Shown: in pieces, positions 16,555 to 24,776 of the stretch
How positions within the stretch are numbered: position 1 is the stretch's first letter
How the letters are laid out: every line of letters begins with the position of its first letter
NCBI GenBank assembly: GCA_026706985.1
Contig: JAPOXR010000058.1
Location: forward strand, 1-42,561
Source: Paracoccaceae bacterium
GTDB lineage: Bacteria; Pseudomonadota; Alphaproteobacteria; Rhodobacterales; Rhodobacteraceae
Direction: 5' to 3'
Length of the DNA: 42,561 nucleotides
The notes under the pieces: model-generated
What the model saw: only the letters and a program-made list of their open reading frames with translations
What the model was told of the DNA's origin: nothing
Database searches by the model: none
Translations under genes and position numbers: made by a program

Positions 16555-17220
16555 ATGCAGCATAACTGGAACTTCGCCTCTGTCTTCGCCTATTGGGACG
16601 TTTTGCTGATCGGCCTTTGGGGCACAGTCTACATTTTCGCGATCACATGCGTTCTCGGTCTCGGCTTCGGGCTGGTTGTCGGGATGATGCGTTATTCGAA
16701 AGCCTGGTGGATCAGTTATCCGGCGCGGGTATTTGTCGAAGTCTTCCGCAACACGCCGGTGCTGGTGCAGATTATCTGGTTTTTCTTCGCCCTGCCGGTC
16801 GTGACCGGCGTCGAGGTCAGTGCCTTCACTGCGGCAGCCCTCGGGATCACTCTTAACACCATCGCCTTTTCGGCAGAGGTTTTCCGCGGCGGCATCCAGT
16901 CCATTGAACGCGAGCAATGGGAGGCAGGCAAGGCGATCGGGATGAATTACGCCCAGACCATGCGCCGGATAATTCTGTATCAAGCCCTGAAACGGATGCT
17001 GCCGCCACTGACAAGTCGGGGGATCGAGGTCTTCAAAATGTCAACTCTCGCATCGGTGGTCGCCTACAGCGAAACACTGCACCAGGCCAAACTGATCGCA
17101 TCCTATGAATTCAACCCGATCGAAGCCTACACAGTCGTTGCCATCATGTTTTTCCTGGTGCTGCTGCCGTTGGTGCAATTGACTTATGTTCTTGAACGTC
17201 GGTTCGGCAAAAGCGATTAG
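16555..17220 (+). CDS. polar amino acid-type ABC permease (second)
   Basis: This 221-residue permease is a paralogue of the preceding one, with the same EAA loop (WEAGKAIGMNYAQTMRRIIL). It starts 9 bases after the previous stop. The two should form the heterodimeric channel of the importer. Confidence 0.92.
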   Translation: MQHNWNFASVFAYWDVLLIGLWGTVYIFAITCVLGLGFGLVVGMMRYSKAWWISYPARVFVEVFRNTPVLVQIIWFFFALPVVTGVEVSAFTAAALGITLNTIAFSAEVFRGGIQSIEREQWEAGKAIGMNYAQTMRRIILYQALKRMLPPLTSRGIEVFKMSTLASVVAYSETLHQAKLIASYEFNPIEAYTVVAIMFFLVLLPLVQLTYVLERRFGKSD

Positions 17221-17229
17221 ATACCGCCA

Positions 17230-18003
17230 ATGACACCTGTGGTGGAAATCCGGAATCTGCATAAGAGTTTCGGCGATCTCGAGGTCCTGCGTGGCATCGA
17301 TCTGGATGTCATGCAGGGCGAAGCTGTCGTGCTGCTCGGCTCCAGCGGCTCCGGCAAAAGCACATTGCTGCGCTGTATCAATTTCATGGAGGAACCGACC
17401 GACGGACGGGTCAGGATCAACGGCGATCTGGTGGGCACTGAACGGGGAGGGCGGATGCAGTACCGGGAGGCTGAATTGTGCAGGTTACGCACCCGCGTCG
17501 GCATGGTCTTCCAGCACTTCAACCTTTTCCCCCATATGACGACCCTGGAGAACGTCATGGAAGGTCAGGTCATTGTTCTCGGAAGGTCGAAAGAGGAAGC
17601 AAAATCCAAGGCGATGCAGCAACTTTCACGGGTGGGTCTCGAAGACAAGGCACCCGAATACCCGGCGCGCCTTTCCGGCGGGCAGAAACAGCGGGTTGCC
17701 ATTGCCCGGGCCTTGGCGATGGATCCCGAGGTGATGCTGTTTGACGAAGTGACCTCGGCACTCGACCCCGAGCTTGTCGGTGAGGTCCTTAAAACGATGC
17801 GCCAGTTGGCGGAAGAAGGCATGACCATGGTCTGTGTCACCCACGAGATCGGTTTTGCCTATCACGTTGCCAACAAGGTCTGCTTCCTGCATGAGGGCCG
17901 GATACTCGAACAGGGCGAACCACAGAAAATCCTGAAATCGCCCGATTCCACTCGAGTCAGCGAATTCCTGGAAGGGCATTCGCTGTTCAAATTACCCGAC
18001 TGA
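17230..18003 (+). CDS. polar amino acid-type ABC ATPase (GlnQ/HisP type)
   Basis: This 257-residue ATPase has the Walker A motif GSSGSGKST (about residues 37-45), the signature LSGGQKQRVAIARAL, Walker B VMLFDEVTSALDPE and the switch histidine in CVTHE. It energises the two permeases just upstream and starts 9 bases after the second. Confidence 0.94.
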   Translation: MTPVVEIRNLHKSFGDLEVLRGIDLDVMQGEAVVLLGSSGSGKSTLLRCINFMEEPTDGRVRINGDLVGTERGGRMQYREAELCRLRTRVGMVFQHFNLFPHMTTLENVMEGQVIVLGRSKEEAKSKAMQQLSRVGLEDKAPEYPARLSGGQKQRVAIARALAMDPEVMLFDEVTSALDPELVGEVLKTMRQLAEEGMTMVCVTHEIGFAYHVANKVCFLHEGRILEQGEPQKILKSPDSTRVSEFLEGHSLFKLPD

Positions 18004-18026
18004 GCAATCAACAAGGAGGAACTATC

Positions 18027-18869
18027 ATGTCTGTAATGCTCAAACGACTGGCCGGAGCCATCGCCGCGATGGCTGCGCTGGCGCTTACAACCGGCGCAGT
18101 GCAGGCCCAATCCACCTGGGACGCGATCCAGGAGCGCGGTACGCTGCGTATCGGCGTGACCCAGGCCCCGCCCTGGTTCACAAAGGACATCCGGACCGGT
18201 GAATGGACCGGCGGGCTGGGCATAACGCTCGGAAAGAAAATGGCCGAGGCGCTGGAGGTTGAACTCGAAACCGTTGAAGTGACATGGGGAACATCAATCG
18301 CGGCGCTTCAGTCCAACAAGATCGACTTGATGTATTTCCTGTCGCCGACCGCAGCACGCGCCAAGGTCATCGACTTCACCCAGAATCCGCTGGGGTATAT
18401 TTCACAGGCTGTCCTGGCGGCTGATGATCTCGATACGTCGACTTGGGCCGGGCTCAACAACGGCGATGTCTCGATGTCCGTGCCGCAGGCGACCTCAATG
18501 GACCAGTTCCTGACCCGCATGGCACCCGATGCGGATATCCAGCGTTTTCCGGACAATGCGGCCTCAATCGCCGCCTTCCAGTCGGGCCGCGTCGATGCGG
18601 TGTCTCTGATGCTGCCGCCGCTCCTGTCGGCACGGCAGAAGCTGGGTGCCGGCATAATCTCGGTCCCGACTCCGGCCTTCACCGCTCCGGTTAACATCGG
18701 TGTGCGCCGCGAGGACGACAAAACCTGGCGTGACTGGCTGGATACCGCCAGCCTCTACTGGTACGAAACCGGGCGTATACAAGGGTGGTATGATGAATTC
18801 CTGGTGGAATTCGGCGTCGACCCTGCGGCCAGTCCGCCGATCCAGCGTGAATTGATCTTCATGCGCTGA
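18027..18869 (+). CDS. family 3 periplasmic solute-binding protein
   Basis: This 280-residue receptor has a signal peptide ending near TGAVQAQ and the family 3 fold. The segment ARAKVIDFTQNPLGYIS carries the arginine that in amino acid-binding members contacts the ligand carboxylate. AAGGAGGA precedes the start. It is the last ABC gene of the operon, an uncommon order, since binding proteins are more often first. The ligand is probably an amino acid or a small zwitterion. With betC next door, a sulfated amine is possible but unproven. Confidence 0.9.
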   Translation: MSVMLKRLAGAIAAMAALALTTGAVQAQSTWDAIQERGTLRIGVTQAPPWFTKDIRTGEWTGGLGITLGKKMAEALEVELETVEVTWGTSIAALQSNKIDLMYFLSPTAARAKVIDFTQNPLGYISQAVLAADDLDTSTWAGLNNGDVSMSVPQATSMDQFLTRMAPDADIQRFPDNAASIAAFQSGRVDAVSLMLPPLLSARQKLGAGIISVPTPAFTAPVNIGVRREDDKTWRDWLDTASLYWYETGRIQGWYDEFLVEFGVDPAASPPIQRELIFMR

Positions 18870-18878
18870 CCTGATTTT

Positions 18879-18898
18879 GGGGCGGAGCAATCCGCCCC
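18879..18898 (+). terminator. hairpin after the binding-protein gene
   Basis: GGGGCGGA (18879-18886) pairs perfectly with TCCGCCCC (18891-18898) around the GNRA-type tetraloop GCAA. No T run follows, so it may be a weak terminator or an mRNA 3' stabiliser before the aminotransferase gene. Confidence 0.6.
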
Positions 18899-18982
18899 AG
18901 CATCTTCCCGGAAAGTGACCAAAGTGCTGACAACCGTAATCAAACCACTGCCGCAGACCACCGGCGCGCCTGGGCTGAATTA

Positions 18983-19924
18983 ATGTCCGACAACCACACC
19001 ACCCACGACGCTGAACACGATCCGCGCAATGAGGATTTGCTGATCTGGGTCAATGGCGAATTGGCCAGGAAGGACGAGGCCAGGGTCTCGGTCTATGACA
19101 GCGGTTTCATGCTGGGTGACGGGATGTGGGAGGGGCTTCGCCTCTACGATGGTGTCTGGGCGTTCTTTGACGAACATATGGACCGCTTGTTCAACTCGCT
19201 GAAAACAGTCTCGCTGGATTCCGGCCTGACACCCCGGGGCGTCCGCGACATTCTTGACCAGACCGCCGCCGCGAACAATATCACAACGAATGCGCATTGC
19301 CGGCTGATGATCACCCGGGGGCGGAAAGCCAAGCCGTTTCAGCATCCGGGTCTCAGCCGCTTTGGTCCGACCGTGGTAGCAATAATCGAACATTCGCGGC
19401 CCGCTGCATCTGTGCAAGGCAAGGGCGTCCGCCTGGCCACTGTTCCCCAAATCCGTGGCATGCCGACCAGCCAGGACCCGAAGTTGAACAGCCATTCGAA
19501 GCTCAACTGCGTGATTGCCTGCCTGCAGGCGCAGCAGGCCGGCGCCGATGAGGCGCTGATGCTCGACCCGCATGGGTTCGTGAACACGACCAACGCCTGC
19601 AATTTCTTCATCATACGGCGGGGAGAGGTTTGGACCTCAACCGGTGATTATTGCATGAATGGGGTGACCAGGCGGAAGGTGATCGAGCTGTGCGAGGACA
19701 ACGACATCCCGGTGTCTGAGAAGAACTTCTCACTTTACGAAGCCTATGGCGCGGATGAAGCGTTTCTGACCGGAACGTTCGGGGCGCAAACACCCGTGGC
19801 GCAGATTGACGGGAAAAAGATTGGCAGCCAAGAAGGCGCGGGCCCGATTACCTTGCAGATCCGTGCACTCTACAGGGATCTCGTGGCGCAATACGTAGCC
19901 GAATATAAGGCAGCTTCAGGATGA
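18983..19924 (+). CDS. class IV PLP aminotransferase (BCAT/D-amino acid type)
   Basis: This 313-residue protein is a fold-type IV PLP enzyme like branched-chain and D-amino acid aminotransferases and aminodeoxychorismate lyase. K173 in HSKLNC is the likely Schiff-base lysine, and the N-terminal segment SVYDSGFMLGDGMWEG is typical. The C-terminal EAFLTGTFGAQTPVAQIDG is the usual phosphate-binding region. It lies 113 bp after the ABC operon, behind a hairpin, on the same strand. It may deaminate the compound brought in by that transporter. It cannot be assigned to a substrate by inspection. Confidence 0.88.
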   Translation: MSDNHTTHDAEHDPRNEDLLIWVNGELARKDEARVSVYDSGFMLGDGMWEGLRLYDGVWAFFDEHMDRLFNSLKTVSLDSGLTPRGVRDILDQTAAANNITTNAHCRLMITRGRKAKPFQHPGLSRFGPTVVAIIEHSRPAASVQGKGVRLATVPQIRGMPTSQDPKLNSHSKLNCVIACLQAQQAGADEALMLDPHGFVNTTNACNFFIIRRGEVWTSTGDYCMNGVTRRKVIELCEDNDIPVSEKNFSLYEAYGADEAFLTGTFGAQTPVAQIDGKKIGSQEGAGPITLQIRALYRDLVAQYVAEYKAASG

Positions 19925-19992
19925 TCGTCTGCCGCGTCGTCACCCGGCTGCGACACAATGGACGCACCAATCTGCATCACAAATAGTTTGAT

Positions 19993-20088
19993 TCACTCAT
20001 TTGATGCTGTTTCACCGGGTTTCTGGTGCCCTCTCCTACAGGCTTCAGCGAGGTTTTCCGGATTCCGGCTTCAACGGAACAGGCGTTC
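19993..20088 (-). pseudogene. degenerate C-terminal gene fragment (copy A)
   Basis: Read on the minus strand this gives RLFR-stop-SRNPENLAEAC, then RGHQKPGETASNE and a stop. It matches the fragment at 40480-40614 (LFRWSRKLEDLVEAWNRGNQ, then TASN) with the same final stop position. A tryptophan codon has become a stop. The parent protein is not recognised. It lies just beyond the 3' end of tRNA-Met, a common integration site. Confidence 0.6.
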
Positions 20089-20126
20089 GCCCGGCAATGT
20101 GCATAATATTGTCACTTTGGGAATTA

Positions 20127-20203
20127 TGGTAGCGGAGGAGGGACTTGAACCCCCGACACGCGGATTATGATTCCGCTGCTCTAACCAACTGAGCTACTCC
20201 GCC
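20127..20203 (-). tRNA. tRNA-Met (anticodon CAT)
   Basis: A 77-base cloverleaf on the minus strand with CCA encoded (20127-20129). The acceptor stem GGCGGAG pairs with CTCCGCT (first pair G-U). The anticodon stem GCGGA/TCCGC encloses the loop ATCATAA with CAT at 20167-20169. The T arm has the GTTCAAGTC loop. The sequence matches the alphaproteobacterial elongator tRNA-Met as I remember it. A lysidine-modified tRNA-Ile cannot be excluded from the anticodon alone. Confidence 0.93.
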
Positions 20204-20356
20204 ACGGAGGGCTGTCGATAATTCAGACAGCAAAAGCTGTCAATTCCGGACGGTAAAGTGCGCGGCAGTTCGATTGGCCTTCCAGTTTGTGCCAATCTGA
20301 CACGGATCGTGGTATGTTCAAAACGAAGGCGCTCTCTGTACCGGGGAATAGCGAAC

Positions 20357-20614
20357 ATGCGTGGTTCCGGAGTAATCTATTGCCCCATATGGGCGGGGTG
20401 TTCCAGAATGCCTGCAAAACACAGGGGTAAAACTCAATATCCTGTCAGAAAGGGGATTGCCCTTAGCCCGGTTGGTGAATTCTGTCTGAGACACATGTCG
20501 GATTTCACACAGGTGCCGCACGACATTCCAGATAGGGCAGAGGTCCGGTTGGTTCTTCAAGCAAAGAAATTCATGAAAAAGCTGAGTACTGTCAGGGACT
20601 CTAAGTTATCCTGA
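20357..20614 (+). CDS. possible small hypothetical protein
   Basis: An 85-residue frame (longer if begun at 20258) with CPIWAGC near its start and CLRHMSDF later, which could form a small metal site, and a basic C-terminus. No clear ribosome site or domain is visible. It fills a 438-bp space between tRNA-Met and a toxin gene in which I see nothing else. It may be noncoding. Confidence 0.25.
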   Translation: MRGSGVIYCPIWAGCSRMPAKHRGKTQYPVRKGIALSPVGEFCLRHMSDFTQVPHDIPDRAEVRLVLQAKKFMKKLSTVRDSKLS

Positions 20615-20641
20615 CTTTGTCTGCAGTCGAACAGCCCGTTA

Positions 20642-21055
20642 TCAAGGCTCGAACGGGTTCAGCAGGTCCACGTCCAATCCCGCAACGTCAGTTGTGTTGC
20701 GGGTCACGAGAGTCAGACCGTGAACCTTTGCCGTAGCGGCAAGGAGCGCATCGACGACCGGTAGCGGGCGAGTTGCATTCATCCTGCCCCATTCCCCGGC
20801 AACGGCAGTATCGACGGGCAGAACCCTGTCGCTGAAACCCGACATCAAGTCCGCAAGCCAGCTTTCGAGCGCTTCAGCTCTTTTGGGGTCGCGACGACGC
20901 ACCAATTCCACGCCTTTACGAATCTCGCCCAGCACCAATGAACTGAGCCACAAATCACTCTCGGCGACCTTGTTCCACCACGCAGCCACGGACGGGTCGC
21001 AGTGTTTACCTTTGCGAACTTCTGAGATGATGTTTGTGTCGATCAGGAATGCCAT
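20642..21055 (-). CDS. PIN-domain toxin of VapC type (second module)
   Basis: This 137-residue PIN-domain RNase has D6 in LIDTN, E44 in LGEIRKG, D102 in VVDALLA and the TRNTTD motif at residues 118-123. It is a canonical VapC/FitB toxin with all acidic residues present. It overlaps the preceding antitoxin gene by 13 bases. Confidence 0.92.
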   Translation of the reverse strand: MAFLIDTNIISEVRKGKHCDPSVAAWWNKVAESDLWLSSLVLGEIRKGVELVRRRDPKRAEALESWLADLMSGFSDRVLPVDTAVAGEWGRMNATRPLPVVDALLAATAKVHGLTLVTRNTTDVAGLDVDLLNPFEP

Positions 21056-21336
21056 TGGTTTTCGTCACGCCCGAGATCGCGCGGACGTTCGAGCGGGATT
21101 CCTTCGAGAGGTGCCGAGGCCAGCAGTTCCTTGATCCCACCGGGACGCGGCCCCGCAATCTTCTCGCGCAGAGTTGCCCGCGTATTGGCTTCCCGTTGGG
21201 GATCGACCAGTGCTCTGGCGACGTTTCGTACGAGCGCAACATCGTCCTTTCGGACCTGGATCTCGATACGCACGAACCCCAGCCGCCGCTGGCGCACACG
21301 CCACCGGGTGACTGGAGACGGATCAGGGTTGGGCAT
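21043..21336 (-). CDS. antitoxin partner of the PIN toxin
   Basis: This 97-residue protein lies immediately upstream of the PIN toxin and overlaps it, so it is the likely antitoxin. The segment GFVRIEIQVRKDDVALVRNV looks like a beta strand followed by a helix, as in ribbon-helix-helix antitoxins, and the C-terminus is charged. I chose the ATG at 21336, behind GGAAAGG; a longer frame to 21411 adds an implausible leader. Confidence 0.75.
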   Translation of the reverse strand: MPNPDPSPVTRWRVRQRRLGFVRIEIQVRKDDVALVRNVARALVDPQREANTRATLREKIAGPRPGGIKELLASAPLEGIPLERPRDLGRDENQWHS

Positions 21337-21568
21337 GGCTTTTTCCTTTCCAGATATATTACCGGAAATTGTGGCGATCGCAAGTGCGTGTAGCTGCTGT
21401 AGCTGTTTCACGACCGGTCAAGTGAAGCATATTCTTTCCGAAACCTGGTCATGCGTCGGCGACTCCGGAACTGGATTTAGGAGGTCTGATACTAAGTGCA
21501 ACTGCGATGGCAACACGACGAAAGCCCATGATCGGCTCTGTGGCTTTGTCTATCAAAATCTAACGCAG

Positions 21569-21587
21569 TATAGCGAAATCCGCTATA
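21569..21587. promoter_or_regulatory. inverted repeat TATAGCG-N5-CGCTATA
   Basis: Perfect 7-bp arms around the spacer AAATC, 26 bp before the ATG of the AAA ATPase. It has the form of an operator for a helix-turn-helix repressor. No such regulator gene is adjacent. Confidence 0.5.
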
Positions 21588-21613
21588 TATCGTTACATTT
21601 TGGCAGAGGCTCC

Positions 21614-22790
21614 ATGGATCCCTTCGCAAATCCCTTTACCCCCGGTACGGGTACCACGCCCCCGGAGTTGGCTGGACGCCAGGACGTAATGGACAACGCA
21701 CGCGTGTCGTTGCGCCGCGCCGTGGCCGGGAAAGGCGCACGGCACATGATGATGCTGGGGTTACGGGGCACGGGAAAAACGGCGCTTCTCAACGCGATCG
21801 AGCGCGTCGCGCTCGAAGAAATGCATTTGGTTACGTGTCTGGAAGCCCGGGAAGGAAAGCCTTTGGCCGAAATGCTGGCGACCGACATCCGCAAGGTTCT
21901 GCGCAGCCTCCCAACGGCGGAGGCCGCCAAAGACCTGGCCGCCCAAGGCCTTGGAGTGTTGAAAAGCCTGGCGTCCACGGTCAAAAAACTGTCGGCCTTC
22001 GGCGCGTCGATTGAGGTGGACGCGGTCCCCGGCGAAGCCGACAGCGGGGACCTTGAGAAAGACCTGCCCGACGCCTTCGCCGCCGTCGGGCGTGCGCCGC
22101 GGCCGCTGGCAAAGGGTGGGCACTCCTGGTTGACGAAGTTCAGTATTTGGAAGAGACGGACCTGTCGGCGTTGATCGCCGCGCTGCACCGGATGAACCAA
22201 ATCCAGGCCCCGGTCGTGTTTGTGGGTGCGGGTCTGCCGCAGGCGGCCAAATTGGCGGGCGACGCAAAGTCCAACGCGGAGCGCCTGTTCGCTTACCCTG
22301 AAATCGGCGCCCTGGACCCGGACGCCGCGCGTCTGGCCATCCGCAAACCCATCGAAGACGAAGGCGCCTCCATTGGCGCCGCGGCACTGGATGCGGTCGC
22401 GAGAGGCACACAAGGGTACCCATTCTACCTTCAGGCCTGGGGGTTCGAGATTTGGGATCAGGTAGATGGCCCGTCCATGGAACTGGACGACGCGTTGAAC
22501 GCCAAGCGGCGCGCGCTTGAAGCGCTCGACGACGGCTTCTTCAAGGTGCGGACGGATCGCCTGACGCCGGCCGAGATGATGTTTGTGCGCGCGATGGCCG
22601 ATCTGGGCGACGGCCCGTATCCAATCGCGGAAGTCGCTGCGGCGCTGGGCAAGCCTTTAAGGTCGCTGGGGCCTGCGCGCGCAAAGATCATCGCAAGGGG
22701 ATGATTTACAGCTCCGGCCACGGTGTCCTGGATTTCACGGTGCCGCTCTTTGCCGATCACCTGCGGCGGCAGCGGGCCGCGCCGTCGTAA
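21614..22790 (+). pseudogene. AAA-family ATPase broken by two frameshifts
   Basis: The ATG at 21614 opens a P-loop ATPase with Walker A GLRGTGKTA (residues 49-57). Near 22115-22121, in a G run, the frame is lost; Walker B (ALLVDEVQYLEE) continues in another frame. Near 22697-22700, again at a G run, the frame shifts once more, and the C-terminus (MIYSSGHG, then FTVPLF) ends at 22790. Each break is repaired by adding one G. The joined product of about 390 residues resembles bacterial single-gene AAA ATPases with a C-terminal winged-helix-like tail. The conserved sequence on both sides of each break points to recent damage or a consensus-calling error at homopolymers. Confidence 0.82.
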
Positions 22791-22884
22791 AAGCCGCCGG
22801 AAATTCCTTTCGCGGCAGCTTTCAATCCTTAGTATGAGAAATGAAGCTTTGAATCGGTCTCACCGGGTTATCGGATAGTGAACA

Positions 22885-23667
22885 ATGCCGCGGTATGCTT
22901 TCCAACTGGAATATGATGGCAGCGGATTTGCCGGTTGGCAGAAACAGGCGAACAGCCTGACTGTGCAGGAATGTGTCGAGGCCGCGCTTCGCAGGCTGGA
23001 TGATTTGGCCGGCAGTGTTGTTGCCGCCGGGCGTACGGATAGCGGGGTGCATGCTTTGTGCCAGGTCATTCACTGTGATCTGGACAAGGGATGGGAGGGC
23101 GGTAAGCTGTGCGATGCGCTGAATGCGCAGCTGCGCCCGCATGCTGTCGCCGCCGTGACGGCAGTGCGCACCGATGCCGGTTTCAGTGCGCGCTTCTCCG
23201 CTGTCAGGCGGAGCTATCTTTACCGGCTGATGATTCGCCGTGCTCCGATGGTGCTTGAGCGGCAATTCCTATGGCAATTGTCGCGGCAACTCGATGTCGG
23301 GCGGATGCGTGAAGCGGCGGAGTTCCTGATCGGTCGCCATGATTTCACGACGTTCAGGTCGGCGCATTGCCAAGCCGACTCGCCGGTCAAAACGCTTGAC
23401 GGGATCAAGATAGAGACCTTTGAGAGGAGCGGTGGGCTGGAGCTGCGGGTGCGGGTTACCGCCAGGAGCTTTCTGCATCGGCAGGTCCGGAGCTTTGTCG
23501 GCACGCTTGAGCGTGTCGGAGCCGGAATGATGCCACCCGAGGGGGTGCGGGAGGCGTTGGAGGCGCGCGACCGCAGCCGCTGCGGCCCGGTTGCCCCGGC
23601 GCGCGGCCTGTATCTGGAACGGGTTGACTACGATCCGGACCCGTTCGCGGCGGGGTCCGCGGGATGA
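22885..23667 (+). CDS. truA: tRNA pseudouridine(38-40) synthase
   Basis: This 260-residue TruA converts uridines 38-40 of the tRNA anticodon arm to pseudouridine. The catalytic D52 lies in AGRTDSGVHA, and the family segments RLMIRRAPMV, GRHDFTTFRSA and SFLHRQVRSFVGTL are intact. The length is normal for the family. It is a housekeeping gene ending at a hairpin shared with the convergent transporter operon. Confidence 0.97.
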   Translation: MPRYAFQLEYDGSGFAGWQKQANSLTVQECVEAALRRLDDLAGSVVAAGRTDSGVHALCQVIHCDLDKGWEGGKLCDALNAQLRPHAVAAVTAVRTDAGFSARFSAVRRSYLYRLMIRRAPMVLERQFLWQLSRQLDVGRMREAAEFLIGRHDFTTFRSAHCQADSPVKTLDGIKIETFERSGGLELRVRVTARSFLHRQVRSFVGTLERVGAGMMPPEGVREALEARDRSRCGPVAPARGLYLERVDYDPDPFAAGSAG

Positions 23668-23673
23668 GGTCAT

Positions 23674-23697
23674 GCGGGCCGGAGCAGTCCGGCCCGC
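23674..23697. terminator. bidirectional hairpin between convergent genes
   Basis: GCGGGCCGGA (23674-23683) pairs perfectly with TCCGGCCCGC (23688-23697) around a four-base loop. It lies between the convergent truA and binding-protein stops. No T run is present. Confidence 0.65.
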
Positions 23698-23710
23698 GCT
23701 GGTGATTGCG

Positions 23711-24694
23711 TCAGTTCAATGCCTGGTCGGTAATCATATGTGTCCAGGCACCCTCGGGTTCCATGGTGATCACCGGGTCTGAACCGCCGGCGAGCAATGT
23801 TGCCACTGTGCGCTCGTAATCCGCCGGATCCAGAGCCCCATTCGAGCCCGCCGTCAGCTTGGCGATTTCACCCATCATGCGTTTCTGATGCACCTCGGTC
23901 TGTGCACCGGTGGCATCATTATCGAGCACGATTTCGGCCGCTTCGTCCGGATTTTCCTCGGCATATTTCCAGCCACGCATGGAAGCCCTGACAAACCGGA
24001 CCATTGAATCGACGAATGCGTCATCCGACAGGCGGTCTTCATGCACATACAGCCCGTCTTCCAGCGTCGCCACGCCTTGATCCTCATATCTGAAGGTCAC
24101 CAGTTCCGATTCGGTAAGTCCGGCGTCAATCACCTGCCAGTATTCATTATAAGTCATGGTTGAGATGCAGTCAGCCTGACCCTGCAGCAGCGGGTCGACA
24201 TTGAAGCCCTGCTTGAGCACGGTGACACCGCCGTCACTGCCGTCGGTTGCGATACCGAGTTGGCTCATCCAGCTGAGGAAGGGATATTCATTGCCGAAAA
24301 ACCAGACGCCGAGAGTCTTGCCGGGAAAGTCGGCAGCCGAGGTCACGCCCGAACTCTTGAGGCAGGTCAGCATCAGGCCGGAGGATTTGAATGGCTGCGC
24401 GATATTGACCAGCGGCAGGCCGCGTTCACGCGTGGCGAGGGCCGAAGGCATCCAGTCGATAACGACATCGGCACCGCCACCGGCGAGCACCTGCGGTGGA
24501 GAAATATCCGGTCCACCGGCATTGATGGTGACATTGAGACCTTCATCCTCGTAGTAACCCTTGTCCAAAGCCACGTAATAGCCTGCGAACTGGGCCTGTG
24601 TGACCCATTTGAGCTGCAGCGTGACATCGTCAGCAGCTGTGGCCGCACCCGCTGCGAGCGCAGCCGAGGCGGCAATCAAGGTTAGTTTTTTCAT
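23711..24694 (-). CDS. ABC binding protein, THI5/NMT1 type (probable pyrimidine receptor)
   Basis: This 327-residue protein has a signal peptide ending near GAATAADD and an SsuA/THI5-like fold (LQLKWVTQAQFAGYYVALDKG is typical of the pyrimidine and thiamine-precursor branch). I chose the ATG at 24694 behind GGAGAG, four codons inside the longest frame. It is the last gene of a minus-strand operon that also encodes pyrimidine-degradation enzymes, so uracil, thymine or a derivative is the likely ligand. Thiamine-related pyrimidine is an alternative, but no thi gene or TPP riboswitch is visible. Confidence 0.85.
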   Translation of the reverse strand: MKKLTLIAASAALAAGAATAADDVTLQLKWVTQAQFAGYYVALDKGYYEDEGLNVTINAGGPDISPPQVLAGGGADVVIDWMPSALATRERGLPLVNIAQPFKSSGLMLTCLKSSGVTSAADFPGKTLGVWFFGNEYPFLSWMSQLGIATDGSDGGVTVLKQGFNVDPLLQGQADCISTMTYNEYWQVIDAGLTESELVTFRYEDQGVATLEDGLYVHEDRLSDDAFVDSMVRFVRASMRGWKYAEENPDEAAEIVLDNDATGAQTEVHQKRMMGEIAKLTAGSNGALDPADYERTVATLLAGGSDPVITMEPEGAWTHMITDQALN

Positions 24695-24776
24695 GATTCT
24701 CTCCAAATCTGTTCAGTCGACATATCACAACACCGCCCTGTAACATCCTCATGGGCGGTCGGACAGGTTCGACGCA

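Noticed and set aside
20127-20203. tRNA 3' end as a confirmed attachment site
   Set aside because: I found no second copy of the tRNA 3' end in the window and no integrase gene, so no att pair can be claimed.
24695-24776. Possible TPP riboswitch before the THI5-type binding protein
   Set aside because: The gap is only 82 bp, lies inside an operon and lacks the conserved TPP-aptamer segments; only a simple hairpin is present.
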